Source: Symbiodinium natans (Eukaryota > Sar > Dinophyceae > Suessiales > Symbiodiniaceae). Taken from it: DNA of 64,000 nt. The position numbers and the translations under genes are program-made. The notes beneath the pieces were generated by a model. That model was not told the origin of the DNA, did not search any database, and worked only from the letters and a program-made list of their open reading frames with translations. The stretch covers positions 470,001-534,000 of the forward strand of contig CAJNDS010000003.1 in the NCBI GenBank assembly GCA_905221605.1. Reading direction: 5' to 3'. Below are positions 1 through 11,400 of the stretch, in pieces. Every line of letters starts with the position of its first letter. Position 1 is the stretch's first letter.

Positions 1-107
1 GTCTCTGCTCATGCATGTGACACTGCATTTTTGCGCGTTGTTATTGCCACGGAGACAGAGTAGGCTTTTTTCGATTGTCCAACATGCGATCGTGTTGATC
101 AGATTGT
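1..107. other. Unique left flank of the tandem array
   Basis: This short stretch is not repeated at the equivalent places before copies 2 and 3 of the 7.5-kb unit. Sequence identity with copy 2 begins at about position 108 (matching 7609). The array edge therefore lies here, inside what is the putative intron of the transposase gene in the intact junction copies. No gene is seen in it. Confidence 0.6.
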
Positions 108-229
108 CAGAAAGCGGTCCCGTTTTTGGTACTGGGCCGATTTGCAACTCCAAATATGATGCTTGCTTGTGACCCCAAAAAAGGCTCCTCAATCTATGCA
201 AAAAGTCTTAACTTCAGAAGAAAATGCAC

Positions 230-904
230 CCAAGCCTTCTGGGGCAAGCGCGCAGGCTCCACAGCCACACGCACTGGCACGGTTCCTCTACTCACATCCC
301 AATGTTTACACCATCGCTGCAACCACTTCCGGCCGCCACGGTTTGTGGCAGCCCGGCAGCCAGCATGATCACCCAATCTTCGTCGAAACTCGAAGAGGGC
401 CGCCTCCGAGGTCGGAGCCGAGTGACAACGAAAGTTCTGCTGCCGAACCCAGCGAAAAAGGTTGGCCTCTGCCAAGAAAACGTGAGCTTCTCGAGAAGCA
501 TGTTTTTGGGCCGCCGTCTGCGGATCTGTACAGGCATGAACATCAGAAGCCGCAGCTTCCCGGTAAAGATTCTGGACAAACGTAATGCTTGGCAGCGTGT
601 CGTCAGACGCTGCACGCCTCTGTAGTTGTCGGGCGTGCTGCATGGCCACTATTGCATTGTGACCGCTGAGAACATAGGTACACAAGACCTGATGCCGCTG
701 CTTTGGGGAAAGTCCGCACGGCCAACTCACTCTGTGGGCTTTTCGGGCTGCCCTGACAAGCGGCCGCTGTCCTTCTCGCAAGCGCTGTTGCAGCTCGCGG
801 CAGGTCCGCTTCAGAGAACACAAGCGACAGGTAGCTGCTTGGCAACGGCACTCCATGGTACAGAGCACTTCAGCACCGCAAAGCACTTCCTTTTGGAGGC
901 TCAT
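230..904 (-). pseudogene. Pogo-like transposase, first exon only
   Basis: Minus-strand reading frame identical in content to the N-terminal half of the intact transposases at 6675-8405 and 14179-15909. It encodes the CENP-B/Tc5-type helix-turn-helix region, with a core reading EANLFRWVRQQ and later WLQRWCKHWDVSRG. The catalytic DDE half is absent because the repeat array ends at 108 and unrelated sequence follows. The frame runs on to a stop at 194, but bases 194-229 would be intron in the intact gene. It is therefore a truncated copy. One residue differs from the other copies (KHWD here, KRWD elsewhere). Confidence 0.6.
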
Positions 905-3029
905 GCGCAGGCAAACTGCGGAAGTGCGAAAACGTCAGACGAGGCTTGGAGATGTAACTCTTGCAAGATTTCGTCGACAGTCTGCCTGCACCACTACCAA
1001 CTACGTCGCTGACTCCTGACGCTAAGAACTTGGCCAGACATGCACACGACAAGCTGTGACGAACGACAGTCAAATACGGTCGATTCAATCTCGGCAAGGG
1101 CAACACAATGGCCCTCTATCCTTACGTCATGGTCGATGTGCGAACCAACAACGACTTGGCAATACAGCAGCGGTAACCCGCAACATACTTGGAAATACCT
1201 GGCTTTCCTGCACCCCAAACTGGGGCCGCTGGTAAGGCACCGTGGAACAACAACAGTTGAGATCTGGCCAACCACCATCTTGCCGCCGGCCTTAAGATGA
1301 CAGAGTCCCCCTCCAGAGACCTCCCTTACCAGTTTGGGCAAGTGCCCACCCTTCAACAGCGGAAATCTGGCCAAACGCCGTCTTGCAGCGACTTGGCACG
1401 ACCTTCTGCGTCGGTGCAAAAGGAACGTCAAAGTAACCTGGACCTGACTTGGAGCTGGAACACCCCCAGGGTAACCCGCACATGAGCGTCCCGACGCCGA
1501 GCGGACAGCCTGTGCGCCGGTGAAAGCTTCCCAAGGCGCAGCATCATCGGCAAAAAAAGGGGGAGGGGTGCACGAGCAAGATGAACACCGTCCTGAGCCA
1601 CGGCGGATAGGAGCAAAAAAAGGGGAGAGGGGTTTGAGCAATGGTGAGCATCAGCAAACAAAAAGGAGGGGCGTCAGGTACTTGCAGGCAAAGCCGCTTC
1701 CCCTAGCCCCTTGAGCCCTAAAGTCTTCTTCTGGTGTCTTCTTCTGGGGGACAACCGGGCAGTGGAAAGATGAACACTCTTGCACGCAACAGGCTGTCTG
1801 TGACACTGTGCTAGGTGTGCCAGAAGCGGCGTGAAGCCAACTGGACGCGTAAAAGCCAGACAGCTATCGAGCTTGCAACATGCCTTTTTCGAGACGATGG
1901 TGCTCAAGCCTGTGCACGTTTGAACGCAACAGCTGGCATCTGTCAGAAGCATGGAAGCTGCCCGCGTACTGTCAACCACAAACCACTGGAACATGTGTAC
2001 AATTGGCATGCGCCTTCCCAATCTGATGTACTCAGGCTTATGGAAGACATAGCTGACAGCTTCGGAAGAAAGGATGCAGGACATGTGAACGATGCACAGG
2101 ACGGAGAGCAACAAGTCTGGAAATCCAAGGTTGTCGCCTGCCTGTTGCCTGGATTTGGCGTGCACCCGATGGCAAGCAGCAGTTTTCCTGTCGCACATCA
2201 GTTGAGCCCGACTTGGCTGGGCATGACAAGCCAGAGCATGCGGGCATTCGCAGGCCTCAGCACACGCGCGGCCGCGGCCCGCCCTCCCGCCCAAGCCCCC
2301 TCCCACCGCCCTACATGCTTGAAAAAAAGCGGGCGCGGTTCAAAGCAAGCTCAATAATCAGAAAACATGTCAAAAATCATGCAACTCCAAACAAGCGAAA
2401 AACACAACAAAACACTGCAACTGTTGGTGATATCTAGGTAGTTTGACATGCCCGAGCCGTTCAGAACGAAGGACAACACTTCCAAAACATTGTTGCATGT
2501 GGAAAAAGCCTTTGTCTGCTCCAACTTGAAAGGAAAAACAGTTATTTGTATTTTTCAATCGGTTCTTGAGCCAGAGCTGCCTCCTGGCGTCCATTTCTGC
2601 CCCCAAAAGCGGCTTGCCCAAAGATGGTTGCCGAGTCTTCCCCTATCATTGGCTCACTGTCCAAGCCTGCGAAACGCTGCGCAGGAACGTGACAGGACCC
2701 AATGTCTACCTTCTCTCATTGCAGAAACCATTACCGCAGGACCGCACAGGACAAGCCACGTACGAGAACTGCAAGATGACACGCGTGGTCCTGCAAAACC
2801 GTTGTGGGACAATAGAATTATTAGTCCAAAAAACGGATTTGCAGGACCACGGGTTTTCGAGGCCTGCTTTCCCGGAACGTTTCGCGGGGCCGCGTGCCCA
2901 GAGCAAGCTTCTAGTGGTCTCCAGGTCTTTGGCCACGAGGTGGTAGGAGACGAAGGAACGTCCACAATGGGACTGGCTGCCCCGGAACTCCAAGGGAACA
3001 TCCCTGGGCTGGGTTGTTCGTGGGGTGTG
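905..3029. other. No recognisable gene in the 5' part of the unit (copies 2 and 3 alike)
   Basis: Several frames are open on both strands (for example 1815-2357 and 2448-3059 on +, 994-1641 on -), but none has a motif I recognise and they overlap each other. G-rich short runs lie at 1550-1675. A 3-base difference at about 2017 between copy 1 and copies 2/3 keeps the plus-strand frame at 1815 open, which is weak evidence at best. Equivalent sequence is at about 8406-10533 and 15910-18036. Confidence 0.4.
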
Positions 3030-3152
3030 AGCAAAATGAGCACCAGGGATGCAGCATGAGCATGACAAAGGGGGGCGTTTGAGCAAAACGAGCACCAGGG
3101 ATATGAGCATGACAAAGGGGGGGGGGGGCGTCTGAGCAAAACGAACAACATG
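3030..3152. repeat. Short tandem repeat with GAGCAAAA(C/T)GAGCACCAGGG core and G-run
   Basis: Three spaced copies of a motif containing GAGCAAAA followed by GAGCACCAGGGAT or a variant and then GACAAAGG, ending in a poly-G run. The poly-G length differs by one base between copies 2 and 3 of the large unit. Counterparts are at about 10534-10656 and 18037-18159. Confidence 0.6.
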
Positions 3153-3229
3153 TATTTCATGTACCTGTTTCTGTACACGTCACGTGCAGAGACGCGCAAA
3201 GCACAAGCATTGCGGCGCCATTATGCAGT

Positions 3230-3720
3230 GGTTTTGCCTCAACCCAAGAACTTGGCCGAAGCATGCCCATGTTTGTCTCACATCCTTGAGCGGCACTTCG
3301 CACGTGTGAGGAACATGGAGAAAGGAGAGATTGTGTGAGAGCGATAGAAAATGCGCCCTGTCCGAACTGCCAGCATGCGTCCCCCCCCGTAGCTATGCTT
3401 CTGCTCACCGTCTACACGTCCTTACCTTCAAAAACTTAGGCCCAAGTATGCACATGTTTGTCTCACATCCGTCAGCGGCACTTCACAAACATTGACAAAC
3501 GAGAGCTTGTGTGAAAGAGAAAGGGAGAGCTAGACAGAATGCGCCCTCTCCGACGTGGCCAAAATGCCCTTACCGTCGCTATGCTTCTGCTCACCGTCTC
3601 CACGTCCTTACCTTCAAAAACTTAGGCGCATGCCCAAGCATGTCCATGTTTATCCCACATCCTTGAGCGGCACTTAAGCGCGCGAGATTGTGTGAGAAAA
3701 CGAGAGCGTGAGAGAGTGTG
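3230..3720. repeat. Degenerate ~185-bp tandem repeat
   Basis: The segment containing CACATCCTTGAGCGGCACTT recurs three times (about 3279, 3463 and 3657), each with CGTCCTTACCTTCAAAAACT or a nearby match. Repeats are degenerate. Counterparts lie at +7504 and about +15007. Confidence 0.65.
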
Positions 3721-3721
3721 A

Positions 3722-5134
3722 AAGAAACTGTGCCCTGCTCTGTAGGACCAAAAAGCGAAAACACCCTCCAAAATATAATCAAAACCATACAAAAACAATC
3801 AAGTTTGACATGTCGGGCGTAGTGACTTTTAGGGTTTAGGATGGTTGCCCTGACCCCACAAAAGGAAAACACCTTCAAAATATAGGCAAAACCCATACAA
3901 AAACAAGCAGAGAGCAAAAAAACACCAAAATCAAGTTTGACATGTTGGGTGTAGTAACTTTTAAGGTTTAGGATGGTTGCCCTGACCCCAAAAAGGAGAA
4001 CACCTTTAAAAACATAGGCAAAACCATACAAAAACAAGCAGAGAGCAACAGAAACACCAAAATCAAGTTTGACATGTCGGGTGTAGTGACTTTTAAGGTT
4101 TAGGATGGTTGCCCTGACCCCACAAAAGGAAAACACCTTCAAAATATAGGCAAAACCCATACAAAAACAAGCAGAGAGCAAAAAAACACCAAAATCAAGT
4201 TTGACATGTTGGGTGTAGTAACTTTTAAGGTTTAGGATGGTTGCCCTGACCCCAAAAAGGAAAACACCTTTAAAACATAGGCAAAACCATACAAAAACAA
4301 GCAGAGAGCAACCGAAACACCAAAATCAAGTTTGACATGTCGGGTGTAGTGACTTTTAAGGTTTAGGATGGTTGCCCTGACCCCACAAAAGGAAAACACC
4401 TTCAAAATATAGGCAAAACCCATACAAAAACAAGCAGAAAGCGAAAACAACACCAAAAGCAAGTTTGACATGTCGTGAATAATCCTGTTGCTGACAGGAT
4501 GGCCTCCAAATCGGAGCGAATAGAATCTTCAGCTGTATGTCCGAGGGTTGCCTCCCGGATGCCAAAATCGACGGGCAACATCAGCGTGATTCAGCGTGGC
4601 ATACACATTTGACAAAGATTGCACAAGTACTGCAAAGGCCTACACGGGCAGGCATTCGAGCAGATCTGTTGTGAGGGAACGGACTGGGGCCGGGGCGTGT
4701 GCACATTTTTCGCAGAGGTCGAAGCCGCTGTTGCTGCATCGAAATGTGACGGTAAAGACCTTCAGCCAACTGGACTGGCAAGCGATGGGGGCAGATGGTA
4801 CTCAATGGTAGCGATGTGTCACGAAGAAAGCGAAAACAACACCAAAATCAAGTTTGACATGTTGGGTGTAGTAACTTTTAAGGTTTAGGATGGCTGCCCT
4901 GACCCCAAAAAGGAAAACACCTTTAAAAACATAGGCAAAACCATACAAAAACAAGCAGAGAGCAACAGAAACACCAAAATCAAGTTTGACATGTCGGGCG
5001 TAGTGACTTTTAAGGTTTAGGATGGTTGCCCTGACCCCAAAAAAGGAAAACACCTTCAAAATATAGGCAAAACCCATACAAAAACAAGCAGATAGCGAAA
5101 ACAACACCAAAATCAAGTTTGACATGTCGTGAAT
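3722..5134. repeat. 131-133-bp tandem array, unit copy 1
   Basis: The word AAGTTTGACATGT recurs at 3801, 3933, 4064, 4197, 4328, 4461, 4850, 4982 and 5112, giving monomers of 130-133 bp. Two monomer types alternate (TCGGGTGTAGTGAC and TTGGGTGTAGTAAC), making a ~264-bp dimer. The minus strand is open through the array and encodes a repetitive hydrophobic peptide; I regard this as a by-product of the repeat. The array is interrupted by non-array sequence at about 4475-4825. Confidence 0.9.
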
Positions 5135-5478
5135 AATCCTGTTGCTGACAGGATGGCCTCCAAATCGGAGCGAATAGAATCTTCAGCTGTATGTCCGAGG
5201 GTTGCCTCCCGGATGCCAAAATCGACGGGCAACATCAGCGTGATTCAGCGTGGCATACACATTTGACAAAGATTGCACAAGTACTGCAAAGGCCTACACG
5301 GGCAGGCATTCGAGCAGATCTGTTGTGAGGGAACGGACTGGGGCCGGGGCGTGTGCACATTTTTCGCAGAGGTCGAAGCCGCTGTTGCTGCATCGAAATG
5401 TGACGGTAAAGACCTTCAGCCAACTGGACTGGCAAGCGATGGGGGCAGATGGTACTCAATGGTAGCGATGTGTCACGA
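4461..5478. repeat. Pair of 651-654-bp blocks
   Basis: The segment starting AAGTTTGACATGTCGTGAAT at 4461 recurs at 5112, and the following ~350 bp (through the CGAAATGTGACGGTAAAGAC word) is repeated at an offset of 654. Counterparts are in copies 2 (11965-12982) and 3 (about 19467-20476). In copy 3 both blocks share the same 5-base deletion and the same CTC-to-CTT change, unlike copies 1 and 2. Confidence 0.8.
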
Positions 5479-5603
5479 TGATGCATCTAGAAACCAAATG
5501 TCATGGCAGAAGCCCGGACGGCTTGCGGGACTTGGCAAAGACTCTTCCCATTGCAACTGGCCTGCGAACATGATCTGCCAAGCGCATCTTTGAAAGTCGT
5601 GGC

Positions 5604-6188
5604 ATGAGAACAGAAACAGCACCATGGTGTCCGCATCTCTCCAAGTGCGCGACCACTGCGGCATCCACCGGTGAAATCGCGACCGCCGCGCACCCAACCG
5701 CTGGAAGCTTCTTGGGCAGCTGTCGTGTGGTTTCGGATAAGAACAACAACGTGCACTGTAAGCAAGAGCCAAAGAGAAACAAGCAACCACATTCGATCAA
5801 CATCTGGGCGATCAGCATGTTTGGTTGGCTGAGGTCAAGCCTTCAAGGTTCAAGGAGATCGTTACACATGGCACGTTCCGTGACCACATGCATAGGCGTG
5901 CTTGCATTCTGTAGAACGCACAACTTGACGCTGCTGGCCATCTGCCAACTGGCGATAGCTAACGCAGACACAGCAAAAACATATCTCAAGCAGGGTGGCT
6001 TGGACTTAGCTTCGCTAAACCGTTCACAGCTCAGGTCTCTTGACGCTCTTCACCAACAGCATTGTCGCGTGGACGTTGCGCTTCTTGACGTGGTCCGGCA
6101 TCTGCGTTTTGCCGTCTGCGCAGTAGCCAGATCAGTGAGTCGTCGTCCAAATCGCCTGCTTTTCGCAGGAGGCGGCGGCGCTTTCTGA
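5604..6188 (+). CDS. Hypothetical ORF, 194 aa (doubtful)
   Basis: ATG-initiated frame with no recognised domain. The C-terminal half (from about residue 110) reads more like a protein than the rest, with LKQGGLDLASLNRSQLRSLD and a DVALLDVVRHLRFAV stretch. The copia element entered copy 3 exactly inside this frame, after the codons for LLAI. Copy 2 has the same frame at 13108-13692. It could equally be chance in GC-rich DNA. Confidence 0.2.
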   Translation: MRTETAPWCPHLSKCATTAASTGEIATAAHPTAGSFLGSCRVVSDKNNNVHCKQEPKRNKQPHSINIWAISMFGWLRSSLQGSRRSLHMARSVTTCIGVLAFCRTHNLTLLAICQLAIANADTAKTYLKQGGLDLASLNRSQLRSLDALHQQHCRVDVALLDVVRHLRFAVCAVARSVSRRPNRLLFAGGGGAF

Positions 6189-6215
6189 CCTAAAGGAAAA
6201 CTGCTTCGCACACTG

Positions 6216-6602
6216 TCACACTGCATCAGAGCAGGCTACGCAAAAAGAAGTGCTCTTCTTGAGGATAGCAGCTTCGTTCTTGAGGGCTTTGCTGGCGCGC
6301 TTCAGTTCGTCCTGGCAAAAAAGGCACGTGTATGGGCAGCGTGCGCGCATAGGACAGAAAAGTCTCTTGGCACCTTCAGCTCTTGCCGCTGCCTTTTGAG
6401 ATCTCGTACAACATCGCCAGCAGCAGCTTCGGCACTCATGGCTGCAGCAACTACCGTGGCGCATGCACACGTCTCTCTTTCCACCCACTTGAGGACACAC
6501 GAAGCAAAGCACGCGTTCCCGCTCAGAAACATTGCACACGCTGGGCCCTACTTCCAGCACCAAGAACGCATGGTCCTTTCCACCATGTTGCACCTTCCCC
6601 AA
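6216..6602 (-). CDS. Hypothetical cysteine-rich ORF, 128 aa (doubtful)
   Basis: Minus-strand frame lying directly downstream of the transposase DDE exon. It is rich in cysteine, with CxxC pairs such as CFVC and CLFC, the latter in CPYTCLFCQDELKRASK, followed by a Lys/Ala-rich helix-like stretch. A zinc-binding role is possible but no family is recognised. Copies are at 13720-14106 and 30644-31129; the last is longer at its N-terminus because the flank is different. Confidence 0.25.
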   Translation of the reverse strand: MGKVQHGGKDHAFLVLEVGPSVCNVSERERVLCFVCPQVGGKRDVCMRHGSCCSHECRSCCWRCCTRSQKAAARAEGAKRLFCPMRARCPYTCLFCQDELKRASKALKNEAAILKKSTSFCVACSDAV

Positions 6603-6674
6603 GCAGTATCACACATCCCGCTTGTCGGACGTTGGAGCTTCAAGCATTGAGCGCTTCCGGTCCCACGGCGAGCT

Positions 6675-8405
6675 TTACTCTTTAAACAAAAGGTCATACG
6701 CATAGCCCATGGCGCGATTTCGCGGCCATATGCATTGGCTTGCTTCTTTCGAAGGTGGAGAACGACCCGCTGCTTGAGGGTCTATTTCAAAAGCTTGCAG
6801 CTTCTTGGACAGACAAGGCAGAGCTTCGCCCAGACACCCTGTCAAACTAAAGGATTTGCGCCACGATCTGCGGGACCAAAAGTCTTCCCGCGCTCTCATG
6901 AGCAAACGTACCCAGTCCAACTTGCTGACTTGTCCGTCACCAAGCTGTCGTAAGATTTGGTACTCCGTTCGGAGCCACCACTTGAAAGAGAAGAAGCCGC
7001 GCACGTCGAGCGGCTGCAGCAGGAATGTTGCGCCGGCCGGCACGAAATTCAATTTGATGTCAACCTCGCACGCCCGTAGAAAGACTTCTTTGGAAAGGTG
7101 GCATGGAGCCACATCGAGGGTGAGAACCGGTTCCAGCAACCATCTCCAACCGTCCAACGCTAGCGAAATCAGGTCCAGCATTGCCAAAAGCAGTGATGTG
7201 GAGTTCCATGAGGAGACTGTTCGCCAGACATGTGTCCCCGGGCGGCATTCTGCGGCCACTGTCTGCATCAAGCCCAGTGTAAACACGGACTTATTCCCGA
7301 TGACGAAATGTGGCAAGCTCTGCTGAAGCTCGTCGTTGTCTGATATCACTGCCACATAGCTCACAAATGTCCGCAAGTCACCCTTGCGAACCGGCAGACG
7401 TGGGCCCTCCACGTCTGCTCCCCAGTGGCGGCGTTGGACCACCAAGCCACAAAGAGGGTGCGGCGTCAGAGCTACAGATGTCTCATCAAGGTTGAGATGC
7501 AAAAGACGTCGGGGTGCACTTGCATGTCGAAGGAAGCTGAGCGATTGGAAGAACACCGCCACCTCTGCCCGGACACAAATTCAGATTTGGGCCCCCCATT
7601 TTTTGGGCCAGAAAGCGGTCCCGTTTTTGGTACTGGGCCGATTTGCAACTCCAAATATGATGCTTGCTTGTGACCCCAAAAAAGGCTCCTCAATCTATGC
7701 AAAAAGTCTTAACTTCAGAAGAAAATGCACCCAAGCCTTCTGGGGCAAGCGCGCAGGCTCCACAGCCACACGCACTGGCACGGTTCCTCTACTCACATCC
7801 CAACGTTTACACCATCGCTGCAACCACTTCCGGCCGCCACGGTTTGTGGCAGCCCGGCAGCCAGCATGATCACCCAATCTTCGTCGAAACTCGAAGAGGG
7901 CCGCCTCCGAGGTCGGAGCCGAGTGACAACGAAAGTTCTGCTGCCGAACCCAGCGAAAAAGGTTGGCCTCTGCCAAGAAAACGTGAGCTTCTCGAGAAGC
8001 ATGTTTTTGGGCCGCCGTCTGCGGATCTGTACAGGCATGAACATCAGAAGCCGCAGCTTCCCGGTAAAGATTCTGGACAAACGTAATGCTTGGCAGCGTG
8101 TCGTCAGACGCTGCACGCCTCTGTAGTTGTCGGGCGTGCTGCATGGCCACTATTGCATTGTGACCGCTGAGAACATAGGTACACAAGACCTGATGCCGCT
8201 GCTTTGGGGAAAGTCCGCACGGCCAACTCACTCTGTGGGCTTTTCGGGCTGCCCTGACAAGCGGCCGCTGTCCTTCTCGCAAGCGCTGTTGCAGCTCGCG
8301 GCAGGTCCGCTTCAGAGAACACAAGCGACAGGTAGCTGCTTGGCAACGGCACTCCATGGTACAGAGCACTTCAGCACCGCAAAGCACTTCCTTTTGGAGG
8401 CTCAT
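6675..8405 (-). CDS. Pogo/Tigger-like DDE transposase (two exons, spans unit junction)
   Basis: Cut-and-paste DNA transposase of the Tc1/mariner-pogo type, acting in the nucleus on element ends. The first exon (8405 down to about 7731, ATG start) carries a CENP-B/Tc5-type helix-turn-helix around EANLFRWVRQQ and WLQRWCKRWDVS. The second (7562 down to 6675) matches the DDE_1 fold: LNLDETSV (first Asp), LTLDVAPCH (second Asp), and FVPAGATFLLQPLDV followed by FFSFK (third Asp, the classic QPLD signature). The two exons are in the same frame but separated by two in-frame stops; removing a 168-bp GT...AG segment (7730-7563) joins them in phase, giving roughly 520 residues. That intron is a prediction. 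The gene straddles the boundary between units 1 and 2. No terminal inverted repeats were identified for it, so mobility is unproven. Confidence 0.75.
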
Positions 8406-11400
8406 GCGCAGGCAAACTGCGGAAGTGCGAAAACGTCAGACGAGGCTTGGAGATGTAACTCTTGCAAGATTTCGTCGACAGTCTGCCTGCACCACTACCA
8501 ACTACGTCGCTGACTCCTGACGCTAAGAACTTGGCCAGACATGCACACGACAAGCTGTGACGAACGACAGTCAAATACGGTCGATTCAATCTCGGCAAGG
8601 GCAACACAATGGCCCTCTATCCTTACGTCATGGTCGATGTGCGAACCAACAACGACTTGGCAATACAGCAGCGGTAACCCGCAACATACTTGGAAATACC
8701 TGGCTTTCCTGCACCCCAAACTGGGGCCGCTGGTAAGGCACCGTGGAACAACAACAGTTGAGATCTGGCCAACCACCATCTTGCCGCCGGCCTTAAGATG
8801 ACAGAGTCCCCCTCCAGAGACCTCCCTTACCAGTTTGGGCAAGTGCCCACCCTTCAACAGCGGAAATCTGGCCAAACGCCGTCTTGCAGCGACTTGGCAC
8901 GACCTTCTGCGTCGGTGCAAAAGGAACGTCAAAGTAACCTGGACCTGACTTGGAGCTGGAACACCCCCAGGGTAACCCGCACATGAGCGTCCCGACGCCG
9001 AGCGGACAGCCTGTGCGCCGGTGAAAGCTTCCCAAGGCGCAGCATCATCGGCAAAAAAAGGGGGAGGGGTGCACGAGCAAGATGAACACCGTCCTGAGCC
9101 ACGGCGGATAGGAGCAAAAAAAGGGGAGAGGGGTTTGAGCAATGGTGAGCATCAGCAAACAAAAAGGAGGGGCGTCAGGTACTTGCAGGCAAAGCCGCTT
9201 CCCCTAGCCCCTTGAGCCCTAAAGTCTTCTTCTGGTGTCTTCTTCTGGGGGACAACCGGGCAGTGGAAAGATGAACACTCTTGCACGCAACAGGCTGTCT
9301 GTGACACTGTGCTAGGTGTGCCAGAAGCGGCGTGAAGCCAACTGGACGCGTAAAAGCCAGACAGCTATCGAGCTTGCAACATGCCTTTTTCGAGACGATG
9401 GTGCTCAAGCCTGTGCACGTTTGAACGCAACAGCTGGCATCTGTCAGAAGCATGGAAGCTGCCCGCGTACTGTCAACCACAAACCACTGGAACATGTGTA
9501 CAATTGGCATGCGCCTTCACAGCAATCTGATGTACTCAGGCTTATGGAAGACATAGCTGACAGCTTCGGAAGAAAGGATGCAGGACATGTGAACGATGCA
9601 CAGGACGGAGAGCAACAAGTCTGGAAATCCAAGGTTGTCGCCTGCCTGTTGCCTGGATTTGGCGTGCACCCGATGGCAAGCAGCAGTTTTCCTGTCGCAC
9701 ATCAGTTGAGCCCGACTTGGCTGGGCATGACAAGCCAGAGCATGCGGGCATTCGCAGGCCTCAGCACACGCGCGGCCGCGGCCCGCCCTCCCGCCCAAGC
9801 CCCCTCCCACCGCCCTACATGCTTGAAAAAAAGCGGGCGCGGTTCAAAGCAAGCTCAATAATCAGAAAACATGTCAAAAATCATGCAACTCCAAACAAGC
9901 GAAAAACACAACAAAACACTGCAACTGTTGGTGATATCTAGGTAGTTTGACATGCCCGAGCCGTTCAGAACGAAGGACAACACTTCCAAAACATTGTTGC
10001 ATGTGGAAAAAGCCTTTGTCTGCTCCAACTTGAAAGGAAAAACAGTTATTTGTATTTTTCAATCGGTTCTTGAGCCAGAGCTGCCTCCTGGCGTCCATTT
10101 CTGCCCCCAAAAGCGGCTTGCCCAAAGATGGTTGCCGAGTCTTCCCCTATCATTGGCTCACTGTCCAAGCCTGCGAAACGCTGCGCAGGAACGTGACAGG
10201 ACCCAATGTCTACCTTCTCTCATTGCAGAAACCATTACCGCAGGACCGCACAGGACAAGCCACGTACGAGAACTGCAAGATGACACGCGTGGTCCTGCAA
10301 AACCGTTGTGGGACAATAGAATTATTAGTCCAAAAAACGGATTTGCAGGACCACGGGTTTTCGAGGCCTGCTTTCCCGGAACGTTTCGCGGGGCCGCGTG
10401 CCCAGAGCAAGCTTCTAGTGGTCTCCAGGTCTTTGGCCACGAGGTGGTAGGAGACGAAGGAACGTCCACAATGGGACTGGCTGCCCCGGAACTCCAAGGG
10501 AACATCCCTGGGCTGGGTTGTTCGTGGGGTGTGAGCAAAATGAGCACCAGGGATGCAGCATGAGCATGACAAAGGGGGGCGTTTGAGCAAAACGAGCACC
10601 AGGGATATGAGCATGACAAAGGGGGGGGGGGGCGTCTGAGCAAAACGAACAACATGTATTTCATGTACCTGTTTCTGTACACGTCACGTGCAGAGACGCG
10701 CAAAGCACAAGCATTGCGGCGCCATTATGCAGTGGTTTTGCCTCAACCCAAGAACTTGGCCGAAGCATGCCCATGTTTGTCTCACATCCTTGAGCGGCAC
10801 TTCGCACGTGTGAGGAACATGGAGAAAGGAGAGATTGTGTGAGAGCGATAGAAAATGCGCCCTGTCCGAACTGCCAGCATGCGTCCCCCCCCGTAGCTAT
10901 GCTTCTGCTCACCGTCTACACGTCCTTACCTTCAAAAACTTAGGCCCAAGTATGCACATGTTTGTCTCACATCCGTCAGCGGCACTTCACAAACATTGAC
11001 AAACGAGAGCTTGTGTGAAAGAGAAAGGGAGAGCTAGACAGAATGCGCCCTCTCCGACGTGGCCAAAATGCCCTTACCGTCGCTATGCTTCTGCTCACCG
11101 TCTCCACGTCCTTACCTTCAAAAACTTAGGCGCATGCCCAAGCATGTCCATGTTTATCCCACATCCTTGAGCGGCACTTAAGCGCGCGAGATTGTGTGAG
11201 AAAACGAGAGCGTGAGAGAGTGTGAAAGAAACTGTGCCCTGCTCTGTAGGACCAAAAAGCGAAAACACCCTCCAAAATATAATCAAAACCATACAAAAAC
11301 AATCAAGTTTGACATGTCGGGCGTAGTGACTTTTAGGGTTTAGGATGGTTGCCCTGACCCCACAAAAGGAAAACACCTTCAAAATATAGGCAAAACCCAT

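Larger units (their letters stand above)
108..7608. repeat. 7.5-kb tandem unit, copy 1
   Basis: Copy 1 of a head-to-tail repeat with period 7501-7504 bp. It matches copy 2 almost base for base; differences seen by eye include T/C at 302 versus 7803 and a 3-base indel near 2017 versus 9518, which changes the offset from 7501 to 7504. In order it contains the first exon of a minus-strand transposase, a long stretch (905-3029) without a recognisable gene, short G-rich and 185-bp repeats, a 131-bp array, two 651-bp blocks, two doubtful ORFs and the DDE half of the next transposase. The near identity implies recent duplication or gene conversion, or an assembly duplication. Confidence 0.9.

Noticed and set aside
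3591-4181. Long minus-strand frame encoding a repeated CFCMGFAY/VRATILNLKS peptide
   Set aside because: It is the reading of the 131-bp tandem array; the monomer length keeps the frame open only over part of the array and stops appear when monomers of 131 or 133 bp intervene.
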